DNA of 64,000 nt from Punica granatum. Taxonomy: Eukaryota; Streptophyta; Magnoliopsida; Myrtales; Lythraceae. Shown piece by piece: positions 48,087 to 60,200 of this stretch. Positions within the stretch are counted from its first letter, which is position 1, and each line of letters begins with the position of its first letter. The position numbers and the translations under genes were made by a program. A model generated the notes under the pieces. It was not told the DNA's origin and did not search any database. It worked only from the letters and a program-made list of their open reading frames with translations. The stretch lies in the NCBI RefSeq assembly GCF_007655135.1, contig NC_045132.1:2666001-2730000 (forward strand), read 5' to 3'.

Positions 48087-48598
48087 ATCCCCTACATGAA
48101 TGGAAATTGTTTTGTTTTGACTCGTAAATAGTATTCACCAGTTAAACCTGCATATGATAGGTAGGTGTCACCACCCTTGTACATTTCCTTGTGAAAATGC
48201 ATGTACTTTACTAGCAGTCCAATAGACACAATGTCCTTGAATTGTTCCACTGTTTTGTGTAAAGATATCACACACCTCACACAGGAATCAACTAACTTCC
48301 TTCGGTTCTCATAGTTGTATCCATTTTTGCCATGGAACATCGTCTTGGTTCTACGAGAGTTTATGAAGAATTAAGTCCATAAAAATTATCCTCTAAAGCG
48401 GCCTCACTTCTCTCTCACATAAGTAATTTCACATATCATTACAGCAATTTAGATTGCTAGCCTTATCCGTTTATCACTGTTTCATCAAGGAATGGTCTAG
48501 GGATTTTCTCCCCCACAGTGATTTAATTCGATTCTATAACTTGGTTGTCCCATTAAACCTAGATCTTGGGATCTCCAATAAGCTAGGTTGGGTGTCCG

Positions 48599-51500
48599 CT
48601 ATAAAACCTTTCCTCTAATGGACTTTAGACCCATTCCCTTTGACAACTTCTCAAACTGCTTCTTACTTAATAATTTGGTTAGCAAATCCGCTATATTATC
48701 CTTTGACTGCACGTAGTCAATAGAGATAATTTTAGTTGAGATCAACTGTCTAATGGTATTATGTCGACGGCGTATGTATCTAGACTTACTATTATAGATA
48801 TTACTATGTGCCCTTCCAATTGCCGTTTGACTATCACAGTGGATACAAATTGGTGGCACAAGTTTTTCCCATTTAGGAATGTCCTCTAGAAAATGGCAAG
48901 CCATTTAGCTTCTTCTCTACATTTATCCAGAGCAATAAACTCATATTTCATTGTGAACCTAGCGATAACAGTTTGTTTCGAGGACTTCCATGAAACTGCT
49001 TCACCTGCTAGTGTGAACACATATCCACTAGTGGATTTCGAATCCGTTATATTAGATATCCAGTTTGCATCACTGTACCCCTCTAGAATAGCTAGATATC
49101 TGGTATAGTGCAGCCCGTAATCTCGAGTGTATCTAAGGTATCTGAGTACCCTGACAATTGCTTTCCAATGATCCCTACTCGGATTACTCGTATATCTGCT
49201 GAGTCTACTAATCAAGTATGCAATATCCGGCCTAGTACAACTCTTCAGATACATTAGACTTCCAATGACTTGCGAGTATTCTAACTGAGAAATACTCTCC
49301 CATTTATTCTTTGATAGATGAAAATTATTGTCTATTGGAGTCTTTGAAATTCCAGAATTATTTTTGGTAAATTTTTCCAGAATTTTATCTATGTAGTGTG
49401 ACTAACTCAAAATTAGTCCATCTGATATTCTCATGATTTTAATTCCTAAAATCACATCAGCGAGTCCCATATCTTTCATGTCAAATCTCGAAATCAGCAT
49501 ATTCTTCGTTGATTTGATCATTATGTCATCACTACCAACAATGAGTATGTCATCCACGTAAAGACATAAAATGACGTAACCATTTTCTGTCTCCTTAATG
49601 TATACATATTTATCACATTCATTGATCTTAAATCTTTTGGAAATCATTGCAATATCAAATTTTTCGTGCCACTGTTTTGGCGCTTGTTTCAACTCATATA
49701 ATGATTTGACCAATTTATAGACTTTCCTTTCTTTTCCTGGAGCCCCGAACCCCTCGGGTTGTTTCATATAGATTTCATCATCTAAATCTCCATTTAGGAA
49801 AGCTGTTTTCACATCCATTTGATGAACTTCCAAATTACGCAGTGCCGCAATTGCAAGTATCATCCTAATGGAATTTATTCTCGTTAGAGGAGAATAAATA
49901 TCAAAATAGTCCAAGCCTTCCTTTTGCTTGTATCCCTTAATTACAAGCTTGACCTTGTACTTATCAATGGATCCATCTACTTTAATTTTCCTTTTAAAGA
50001 TCCATTTGGATTCTAAGAGTTTACAACCAGTGGGGAAATCCACTAATTCCCAAGTGTGATTTTGTAGAATCGAATCAATTTCACTTTTGATTGCCTCCTT
50101 CTAGAGAGGTCCCTCAGAGGAATTCACTGTTTCAATATAGTTTTGCGGTTCCTTTTCTAATAAATATGTCAGAAAATCATTCTCGAATGATTTTACAATT
50201 CTTGCTCTTTTGCTTCATCTAGGTTCAATCTCTTGATGTGAACCCTGCCTTTCATGATCTACGTCATGAAGTCCATCATTCATAGTGTGAGGTTCGTTTC
50301 GATGAACTCGATGCCTCATTCAATTTACATGGAAATACATCTTCAAAGAACGATGCTTTCCTTGATTCCATTATCGTGCTCTTGTGTATATCGAGAATCT
50401 TAGATTCATGCACAAGAAATCGATAAGCACTACTGTTACGTGCATAGCCAATAAAGATGTAGTCCACCGTCTTAAGACCGATCTTTACTTTCTTTGGTGT
50501 CGAAACGACTACTTTTGCCAAGCACCCCCACATTCGCAAGTGATTGTAGGATGGTCTCCTACCTCTGAATAATTCATAAGGTGTCTTTTCCCCTTTCTTT
50601 CAAGGCACCTTATTTAATAGGTAATTGCTTGACAATATTGCTTCACCCCACATATTTTGAGGTAATCATGAACTTAATATCATTGCATTCATCATATCTT
50701 TCAACTTGCGATTTTTGCATTCAGCAACACCATTCGATTGAGGTGAATAGGGTGCAGTCACTTTGTGTATAATTCCGTGTTGTGCACAGAATTCTTCGAA
50801 AGGCGTTACATATTCACCTCCTCCGTCACTCCTCAATCTCTTGATTTTCTTGTTGAGTTGATTCTCAACTTCATTTTTATAGAGAACAAATTTGTCTATG
50901 GCCTCATCTTTGCTTTTCAACAAATATACATAACAATATTTTATACTATCATCGATAACGGTAATAAAATAATTATTACCACCTCTTGTTGTTGCGAACT
51001 TTAAATCGCATACATCACTATGAATTAGATCAAGTGGCTCAGTGTTCCTTTCAATCGTTTGAAAGGGTGACCTTGTCAATTTTGCCTCAATACAAATTTC
51101 ACATTTGTGCTGTGAATCAATTTGGAATGTAGGTATGTGATTCAAGTTAATTAATCTACGCAAAGTATTATAATTAACATGACCTAATCCTCCATGCCAC
51201 AAATCAGGAGACTCAATCAAATACGCAGAAGAACCAGAATTCTTATTGATTATGGTCATTACATTGAGTTTAAAAAGCCCATCACACACATATCCCTTTC
51301 CTACGAACATTCCAGACTTGGACAAAATAATTTTGTCCGAATCAAAAACCATCCTGAACCCATGTTTGTTCAGCAATGACCTGGAGACTAAATTCTTCCG
51401 AATCTCAGGTACGTACAATACGTTATTCAGAGTCAACTCCTTTCCTGAAGTCATCTTTAAGACCACCTTGCATTGACCTTCAACAGCAGAATGGACAGAA

Positions 51501-52504
51501 TTTCCCATATAGATCCTCTCCCCAGTGACCGGTTCGAGCATAGTGAATAGGTCTCTGTTTGAGCACACATGTCTGATGGCACCGGTATTAAGCCACCATT
51601 CCTTTGGGTTGGATCTAATGAGGTTCACCTCTGAAATCACAACAGATAAGTTGATGTCTACCACACCTCGAGCCATTTCATTAACCACGTTTGCTTCATG
51701 GTCCTTTTTCCTCTTTGGGAGCTTGCAGTCAGCAGATCTGTGACCTTTCTTGTCACAGTTGAAGCATTTCTCCTAAAATTTGGGCTTGAAGACTCCTCCA
51801 TTTGTACCTAGCTTCTTCTTGCCTTTTTTATTCTTGGAGCTTTGCCATTGCTCCATGATATTTACCTTAACAACAGCAGGGAGGATGAGATCCTTTTCGG
51901 AGTTTTTATTGTCTTCTTCAATTCGAAGCTTGACAACAAGATCTTCCATTGTCATCTCCTTCCGCTTATGCTTCAGATAATTTTTGAAATCCTTCCAACC
52001 ATGAGGCAGCTTCTCATTGACAACAGCCACTTGGAAGGATTCATTCAGAGCCATCCCCTCAGCCTGAATCTCATGCAAGAGCACGTGAAATTCCTGCACT
52101 TGACTCATTACGGTCCTTGAATCCGCCATTTTAAAATCGAGAAACCGTCCGATGAGAAATTTCTTCGCACCGGCATCCTTTGATTTATATTTACAGTCCA
52201 AGGATTCCTATAGCTCCTTTCTCGTCTTAAACCCCTGATAGATACTATACATGGAATCATGAAGACTGTTCATGGTATAATATCGGCAAAGATAGTCGGA
52301 GTGCTTCCAAGTGTCAACCGCACTAAGAGACTGCACATCTGACTCCCCCACAGATAGGGTTGGAGCATTTTCAGTCAAGAACCTTGCAAGGTTCAGAGTT
52401 GTGAGGTAGAATAGCATCTTTTGCTGCCACCTCTTGAAGTTCAACCCATTGAACTTCTCAGGCTTCTTGACATGGTTCACAGAGACCGTTGAGGGAGTAG
52501 CCAT
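48599..52504 (-). pseudogene. Copia gag-pol polyprotein, interrupted by stops
   Basis: The frame starts MATPSTVSVNHVKKPEKFNG (gag) and continues to the knuckle [14 protein letters not shown]. Stops lie in frame at 52208 and 51773. The protease motif is [12 protein letters not shown], where the catalytic Asp of D-T-G is Asn. Integrase (51688-50666) has the zinc-binding segment [10 protein letters not shown] and the core with [13 protein letters not shown] and SDGGGEY. Reverse transcriptase (50043-49402) has MDVKTAFLNGDL and LCLYVDDILIVGSD. RNase H follows (49254-48599) in two overlapping frames. The stops and protease change mean the copy cannot move by itself. Order gag-protease-integrase-reverse transcriptase-RNase H defines copia. 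Confidence 0.93.
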
Positions 52505-52539
52505 TCAAATTGTTCAAATAACAAAATTTGTTTCAAGAT

Positions 52540-53313
52540 TGTATGAAAAATATAATTAGCCGTAATAAGTCACAAAATTGAACGGTAATTCAGATAGCAA
52601 TTCGGATAAATAAAATGCTATAAAATTAAATGAATTTCACTAGTGTAAGAACTTGGAAATTCAAACTGAAACAAAGGCGAAACCGAAAGATACGAGAGAG
52701 CCTAGTCTTTTGTTAGACACAAACCCCCTGAAACAGAATTGCCCCCTCCTGGGTGCTTAAGGTTACGTGGACAATCGTTTTTCAGGGTAAAACAGAAACA
52801 AGCGAAGCAACAACACAAACAGCAACGCTCCAGCGAACTCGAAGTGAAGCGTGAATACTTTTGAGGTTGAATCCTTCGTAGGAAATTGTAGCCGACCACT
52901 CTTGCAGCCTTTACTTTGACCACATGAAGTTGTTCTTCTCTAGGGAATTGTAGCCAAGAGAAAAACTTTTCCTTTTGGTCTCAGTCGGCTACAAGAAGCA
53001 AAATGGCAGGAGGTTCTATTGGTTATTTTGCTGCGTGTGCCTTTATAAACTACGGTTCCATCCTTCTATGACTCTTCCTATTCTCCTTTTATAGGGTTTA
53101 ACTCACATATATTCAATATATGGAATTTGATTATTCATGACTGCAATCCTTTTATTTCTTGTAACCACCACTTAAACATAATTCATTCTCACTTGAATGT
53201 AATATATTCCTATACCATTAAGAGGAATTTTAAGTGTAGTTAACACAAGAAAAACAAGAGTCATTAGTTTGTGAAAAATTTCCTCATTCACACATTAGCC
53301 ATAATTTCCAACA
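52540..53313 (-). repeat. Copia 5' LTR
   Basis: Contains the promoter-like CTATAAAAGGAG on the minus strand (near 53085-53097). Confidence 0.95.
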
Positions 53314-54655
53314 TTTTCCACTTCTGTTTCTTTACCCACTTGAGGATGGGCTTATAGCAGGGTAGCACTTTCTTCTTTTAGAGGGTCAATAAACTTGTTC
53401 ATGCTTCTGTGTCCGGCTTGGGATCTGTGTCCTTCTTGGCCTCCTCAAAGCAAAGAGGTTCTTTTCTCTTTTTCCTGTAGCAGACGTCACAGTCGCCACA
53501 GTCAGTGACGTCCCAATATCAGTGCCTTCCTCATGGTTCTCGGAAGAAGTACACTAGTATTCCATTACGCAGAAACGAGTAGATTGGCGGCATCTACCGC
53601 TAGGCCTTTGAATTGTCACGCAACCCCTCCTCTTTTAGCAGATGGCTCGGGGCTCTAGACAGGACTGTGGTCGAAAGAGATCATGAACTTTCCGTCAGGC
53701 TTCTTTGCAAACTTGGGCTTCGAAGACTGGATTGACTGAGCGTTCTAGCGGAAATGCTCGTAGTCAGTAACCCAGTTCTTAGAGAGCAGCTTTACTAAGT
53801 CAGCTCTAGAGATCTGTCAGGGGACATGGACACAACTGGGTGCGTTCATGGAGTCCACCGAGATGACGAGGGCCTCCTCGAACCCTGGGAGCGAAAGATC
53901 CAAAGCATAGTTCTAAACCCGTTAGGCTATTTGGTACTGGAGAGTGGCTTCCGCGGAATCCTGAACCTGAGGGCTTCCAATGATCTGGAGCTGGACCTTG
54001 AGAGTTGTTAGCAGTTGCGGATCTGCGAGAGCCATGTTGAAGCTTGGGAAAATGGTGACAAAGACTGCCACCGCGTTAGGAGTAGTCTCTATCATCCCTA
54101 TACAGGCATGCTGGTACTCCAAGAACCTGGTATCCAGCAAAGCCATGGTTGCCACAACAACAAACCCTTCCTACCATGGTAACTGAGGGCAAGTCAGATT
54201 GCACCGAAGTGTAGATAAATGTACCTTTGAAAGATCCACTTGTGTGGAAACTATGAAGGGATCTGGAGAGTCACGAACTGCTCTGCCTTCTAGGCCTGAA
54301 TTGGATGCTGGTCAAACCTCGTAGATTGAACATATTCCTTGACCCCATGAGGGGATTAATGGATAAGGTGTCGAATACTCTTGATAAGAGATAAAGTAGT
54401 TGGCTTGGAGAAGGCTATATATGGGTTTATGAGAGGGAGATCGGTGGAGGAAATCTTGTCGTCCTCATTGAGGTATGTAACCTCATAGAGAGCGTCAAGT
54501 TTACTTCGGAAAGACTTTTGAAAGGGAGTCTCGATGGAAAGAGTAACGTCAATATTCTGGGGAGTAGCAGCTGAGGTTGTACTCATGGTGATGGAACTCT
54601 GGGCATCGGGGTAAGAGTTTTTCAATACTTCAACAAAACCTGGCTCTAATACCAA
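53314..54655 (-). pseudogene. Endogenous caulimovirid, movement-protein region, broken
   Basis: Starting next to the viral primer binding site, minus-strand frames at 54655-54356 and 54155-53922 are separated by stops. The second carries LLDTRFLEYQHACIGMIET, matching a conserved block of the 30K-type movement protein of Caulimoviridae, the protein that opens plasmodesmata for cell-to-cell spread. Downstream, to the copia insertion, the frame is repeatedly interrupted. This is an old inactive integrant. Confidence 0.7.
54639..54654 (-). promoter_or_regulatory. Caulimovirid primer binding site (initiator tRNA-Met)
   Basis: TGGTATTAGAGCCAGG on the minus strand is complementary to the 3' end of initiator tRNA-Met with one or two changes. 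Caulimovirid genomes are numbered from this site, and the movement-protein region begins right after it. Confidence 0.7.
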
Positions 54656-55042
54656 TTCTAGGTGAGGCTAGGGAAATGCAATAGAATTAACGACCCAAGG
54701 ACCTCAGGAGTCGGAACCATATGACTTAGTGATCTTCAAAGCCTTCCCTCGGCAACATGCTCAAGCCTTCGCTTCCTTCCAACCCCTAAAAACCTAGACC
54801 ATTAATAATTCTATTTTCCTAGGATTACCTCGGATCGTATATTTGAGCAACATTCTTTCTGTTGTGTAGGATCATTGTACGAGGCAAGCATGGAGTATAC
54901 TTGAAGTCAGCTACTGGTATTGAAGAACTACATCGAACCCTAATCTCTTAGCCCAGAAAGAGAGAACTTAGAAGAACATGGAAAGAGTTTGTTGAAAGGA
55001 TTTCTTATTCAACTTTCGTTGATCATTACAGAAGGAGAGCTG

Positions 55043-55054
55043 CCATTTATATAA
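55043..55054 (-). promoter_or_regulatory. TATA box of the viral promoter
   Basis: TTATATAAATGG on the minus strand, roughly 390 bp upstream of the primer binding site. This matches the layout of caulimovirid promoters, whose RNA starts upstream of that site. Confidence 0.5.
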
Positions 55055-55059
55055 GCGAA

Positions 55060-56235
55060 GCTCAATACAAACAAACAAACATATATTTTCTTATTGGCCG
55101 ACACATACCTAATGGCTCGGCATGATATCCGACGCTAACTACACAGAGCAATAATTACACACTTTAATAATTACACATAATACGATTTCTTGAACGGCTA
55201 GTGGGAAGGCGACATATTAGGGTCATTGTCGCTGCTATTGTCGCTCCCAATTATCCTTTTCCGCACCCTCTTTTCTTGCCATCTTTCTATCTTGTACAGG
55301 GTCCCGTTAATGTCTTCTTTAGTCAAATCGCCCCACTATGCATCATCATTGGAGGGTGTCTACAGAACAGGTTGAGGCCAGTTGTCTGGATCTCGCAAGT
55401 TGACACTTGAACTAGGACCTACCTGGTCTTGTGCTGACGGCTGAGAGCTTGAGCCTGGTTGTGCTGTTGTATGGACTTTTGGATGGACTAGAGAGTCAGC
55501 TAACAGGTTGATGTCAAGTTGCATGAGAGTCTCTAGATCAAGAGAGTAAGGGTCTTGAGAGTTTATGGGAGGAATAGGATGTTCCGCGTTGTAGTCCTCC
55601 AGCGCCCTTTCAATGATCCGCTATGTAAGTAGATAGTCTCTTGGATAATCCCATGGTACCTGGACTAGGGCTGGTGGCCAAATGACTCTTGGAACCACAC
55701 TAATCTTTTCACAGATTATCCTTTGAAATTCCCTGTATTCATGTTCATCTTTGAGGATATCTGTACTGAGTGTCTTCCATACCTCTGAGGAGTAAGTCCT
55801 TTGGAATTCTGAAGGTCCTCATTGTGCTCGGGGAATCCTTCCTCTTCTAGGACCTATGTACCACATCTCTTTGTACATGACAATCATATGTCTATCTAAT
55901 TGAGGTAATGGTTGTACTCGCCAGGCTTCCCCGATAAAGATAGCTTCCCATTTTGGAAGTGGCCTAAATCACTCTAGGAACTGGATGAAGTGTGTATCCA
56001 AATTTCTATATTCAGTGGGGAAGCTGATCATATCTTTGATTGCAGAGTTATGCCTGAGAAATCTGAGGATTTGTTCCAGTTCAAACTGGATCCCAATAGT
56101 ATAGCTATGGCATAAATAACAAAACAACCACTTCATGTCCTCGTGATAAGACGAGGCTCAGAGTGCCTGAACGGGTACTGAGGGTGCATCCCGAAGGGTA
56201 GGAGAGTGAGTCTTCTATGATATTGGAATATCCTC
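55060..56235 (-). pseudogene. Caulimovirid region downstream of RNase H, broken reading frame
   Basis: Between the polymerase region and the promoter, minus-strand frames rich in Pro and acidic residues are interrupted by several stops. The position fits the extra open reading frame or C-terminal extension seen in some endogenous caulimovirids, such as florendoviruses. I recognise no domain. Confidence 0.45.
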
Positions 56236-57175
56236 CACTAGTATTCCCAAATGAGGCTGTGTGCCTTGTCTAGGAACTTCTTTTCTCTCACCAGCTCTAT
56301 AACTTCAGGGGGAATGTCTCCGCTGAGTCTTCTAGGGTTTCTCCAGTGTGCGCTTGTAGCTTGATTTTGAGCCCGCAAGGGAGTGAACATGCAAAGAACA
56401 GGCAAAACCTGCAGTTTTTGCCTAATTTGCGGTTGTTCCTTCATTTATAAGAAGTTTTCTAGGGTATTGTGCTTCCCTTTGATATGCTTAACCTCAAAGT
56501 CAAACTTAAAGAACCACTCGGCCCATCTAAGTAACTGAGGATGAGGCACTTGCTTTTGTTTGAACTAGATCATCTTGGGAAAGCTGGACATGTCCGTCTC
56601 CACGCTGAACTTGTGTCTAATGAGATGGAACTCAAACTTCTTGATCCCATTCATAATCGCCAAAATCTCCTTGAAAGTGGAGTGATAATGTTGTTCTGAC
56701 GGTTTGAACTTGTGTTCCGGTATCCACAGATTTGGCATTTGTCGTGGATTTCTTCAATTAGGACTGCACCCCAGTACTTATCACTTACATCAGTTTGGAG
56801 TATCATTTTTCCTACATAGGGAATCTGGAGCGGAGGCAAGGACTACAATTGAGCATTCAACTCTTTGATCGCCTAGGTATGAGTTGACCCCCATGCAGAG
56901 GCGTCTTTCTTTAACATCTTCTCCATATGGCGAGTGAGCTTGGCTATCTTCGGAAGGAAATCCCTAAAATAGTTCTCCATACCAAGAAACTGTTGAATCT
57001 GTTTCTTAGTTAGCGACTCCTCAGGCTATTTGAGTAGCTCCTAGGCCACATGGGGCTCTGGTTGGTATTGGCCATTGGCGAGCTAAATGCCAAGGAAGTA
57101 GATTTCTCTTTGGCCAATTACCATCTTCCTTTCAGAGATCACAATCCCATAGGCTTTGACGATCTCAACACAATC
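56236..57175 (-). pseudogene. Caulimovirid reverse transcriptase / RNase H fragment, truncated
   Basis: The minus strand encodes the late part of reverse transcriptase followed by RNase H; the latter begins ILQTDVSDKYWGAVL, in which the first catalytic Asp is visible. Several stops and frame changes interrupt it. The upstream end, at about 57175, is cut off where AT-rich, MITE-like sequence begins, so the reverse transcriptase catalytic centre lies outside. The virus is a plant pararetrovirus; the copy is defective. Confidence 0.7.
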
Positions 57176-57290
57176 ATTACTTTTTTATTTTCTCCATTCA
57201 CTTTATTATTACAACCCAATTATATATATATATATATATATAGTTGGAATGGAGTTGAGTTAAACTCAACTATATTTCCAAACAAGCCCT
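57176..57290. mobile_element. MITE-like remnant at the viral edge
   Basis: The right end CCAAACAAGCCC is followed by TAA, and in reverse complement reads GGGCTTGTTTGG, a common MITE terminus. An inner palindrome GAGTTGAGTTAAACTCAACT and a (TA)n run (57223-57241) lie inside. The left end is not recognisable. Confidence 0.4.
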
Positions 57291-60200
57291 AAATAGTTCT
57301 TGTTGTACTCCTAAGCTTCTGCATATTTATCCACTCAAAAAAAAAGAACAAAAAAAATAAAAATAAAGAGTACTTATGGCCACTTCTAATAGCATTTTAC
57401 GATTGCACGGGGGAAATTAGACTGTAAGATGTGTAAGGAAGGGGACATGAGGATGGTTTGATGTTATTTGAGAGATTTTGAGAAGAATAACACTGTTTAA
57501 TAAAAAAAAAGTTATTTACATTAGATACTATGATTAATTTTTAATTTAATATTCCCCTGCTTGTGTAAGAAGAATTAGTTTTGAATGCTTATCGCGTCAA
57601 ATTAATCAATGGGGTGCATATGTGTGTGCAACACTTTGAACCTGCATTGTGATACCATGTGAGATTTTGGGAGATGACTATGATAGTTCAGTTAATTCGG
57701 TTAAAAGGTCATATAACGCTAACGTGGCAGTTGAATAAAAAAAACTTTTCGAAAATTAGGGGAAAAAAAACCTCAGATGACAAAAGTTGCAAGAAGGCGG
57801 GAAGGGTTAGACTGACGGTAGGGCCTTTGCTGGTGGCCTCCATTGCCCCGGTGAGGTTTCCAATGACATCCTAGGTCGCCAACGACCTTGATTGTGTGGC
57901 GAGGTCATCCCCTCCCCCACACAATCGATAGATCTTAGTTTTGATTTAGGACCAAAACTAATCTTTTCCTGAGTTTTTGTTGATAAAATAGTCTTAAGTT
58001 CTTAACTCTTAATTGTCCATTTGGACTAGAATAGTTAAGTGGACACTTAAATAAATAAAATAAAAAGGTAACTACAGAAAGCCTCTTGCAATCATCTTAA
58101 TTATGTGAGTTTGAGACTCTTTTATAGTATGTCCTTGTCTCAAGAGCGCCACACCGAATTCAAGCTCAGTGGTTTGGTGATCAAAGATGCATGCATTAAT
58201 TAATAGTCACACATAAGGGATTATTATTATAATGAAACATCATGCCATATATTGAAACATCATATAGACCATCTGCCATCAAGATATTTATGGCCCACTT
58301 TCAATCCTGCATATTCATACCGATCAAGTTTTGAATTAGACAGCCATAAGAAAATCTTCCTGGAGGATATAATCGCAAAGCATTTGTTCTTTGCCTCAAA
58401 GAGAGAGGCTTTGAAACTTTTTTGTCGGATTATCAGGGTGAAAAAAAAAAAAGAAAAGAATTGTTTGCTTTGCAGAAGGGTGTCATGACTAGCTGGAAGG
58501 AGAGAGGAAGCAACGCTAACTAATTTTAGCGAGGAATTAAATTGACTAAACCAACTAGTGCTTGATCTGATCTCGGTTAAGACGACAATAATTGGATCAA
58601 TTGAAAGTGATTCTCGCTCACTAGTTAAACCATTCGTGACAATTGAATGAATTGCTGCTCAAGTAAAATATCTAACATATAGCATCTCCCTTTGGAACCT
58701 GTGAGATTATATAAGGACTAGATTAGTTTTGAAGACTAGTGACATCAAACCTACGCCTTCATGTGAGATTTTAAGATGGCCACAACCGCATAATTTAAAA
58801 AATTAATCTATTAGATGCCACAATTCAGATAATATATTACTTATTACCAAAAAGAAAAAATAGATAATATTTATTCTTTTGTGGTTTCACTTTCCCACTA
58901 CCGCCTATAATCCTATTAATAGTCTTTTCCCTTCCTCACAATATAAAAATAAACACCATGGATAAATGTTCAAATCACCATCATCGCGTAACAAGCACGC
59001 ATCCTACTCAACATTTTATTCATGGGAAATGAGATTTAAATATGCTGTTAGTAAACTATGATTGAGTAGCTTCTTCTTAAACACGCACAAATATATAATA
59101 TAATAATTACAAATATATTTACTAGATCAGATCTGCATCGAACATGTGATTCACGTGATCATAGGATACACGTTTTGCACTTCCAGTGTTTTGAGTCACA
59201 TAATTGCCTCAACCATTGTTACAGTCCGAAAATTCTGGTCACGGATGTGTCCGATCTGCAAGCAAATCATGAACCACGAACCTCCCAAACTCTACACGAA
59301 CAATATAGCGGATAATATTTTGCAATTATGGAAAATTATACTTGATTAGAAGTAGTCATGCTAGTATTTGAATGCCTCAATACTTAGAGACTGCCACGAG
59401 TTAGTATAGAAAGTATTTTCAGCCCTTTCGACAACCATCAATTAAATTCTTCGTCGGATTGTCCAATTTAATTCAAAATTTAGTAAATAAAATACTAGAC
59501 TACATTAGTAGTGGAAGAGAATTGGTAGATCATTATACGAAAGTCCTTCCACTGTGATATCCTTGAATCCTAAAGGCAAGGATTCGGAGCACTTTAGCTC
59601 ATTAGAGCTGAACTCAAGTGTTTTTTTCTCCTAAGATCTGTCAATACCATCTAATGCAGTTGATTATTTCAAATCACCATCATCTTGTAACACATCCCCA
59701 ACCAAATAAATCTTCATTTTATAAACTATGAAAATCAAATAATTTTTTCAATTATTTGTAATGTGTCACTATAATAGAGGTAGAGCATGTAGAAAATAGT
59801 GGGGGCAACGATGTTGTCATAACTTCACTTTTTTTGATAAAATGTCATAACTTTACGTAGGAAATGATCGACTTGTAGTGGCAATTTTTTTTTTATGTAT
59901 CTTTTGACTTAATCTTACATGATATCTCAAATACACACGAGACATTCTCCAAATTACGGGCCCTACCGTTGCTCCTAACTCCTCTTTGAGTGTATTCCTT
60001 TTTTATTTTTTTCCTTTCAAATTTCCAATTTATTTTCTAAAAGTATATTTTTTATTTTTTAAAATTAGATGTTACTTTTCCAATGGAAAAATTAACGGAA
60101 GATAGAAGTAGGTATAGTGATAATTTTTTTATAAATAATCTAAAAACAAGTTTGGAAATACGTATTTTAATTTATAATTAACATTCTTCATTTTCGGCTA

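Larger units (their letters stand above)
47304..53313 (-). mobile_element. Ty1/copia retrotransposon, full length, 6010 bp
   Basis: LTRs of 783 bp (47304-48086) and 774 bp (52540-53313) start TGTTGG on the minus strand and end in ATACA. They flank one coding unit. The target duplication is a perfect TTTTC (47299-47303 and 53314-53318). A purine tract TGTAGGGGAT precedes the 3' LTR. The primer binding site next to the 5' LTR reads ATCTTGAAACAAATTTTG and is not the usual initiator-Met site; I cannot name the tRNA. The element sits inside the endogenous caulimovirid, so it is the younger insertion. Confidence 0.95.
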
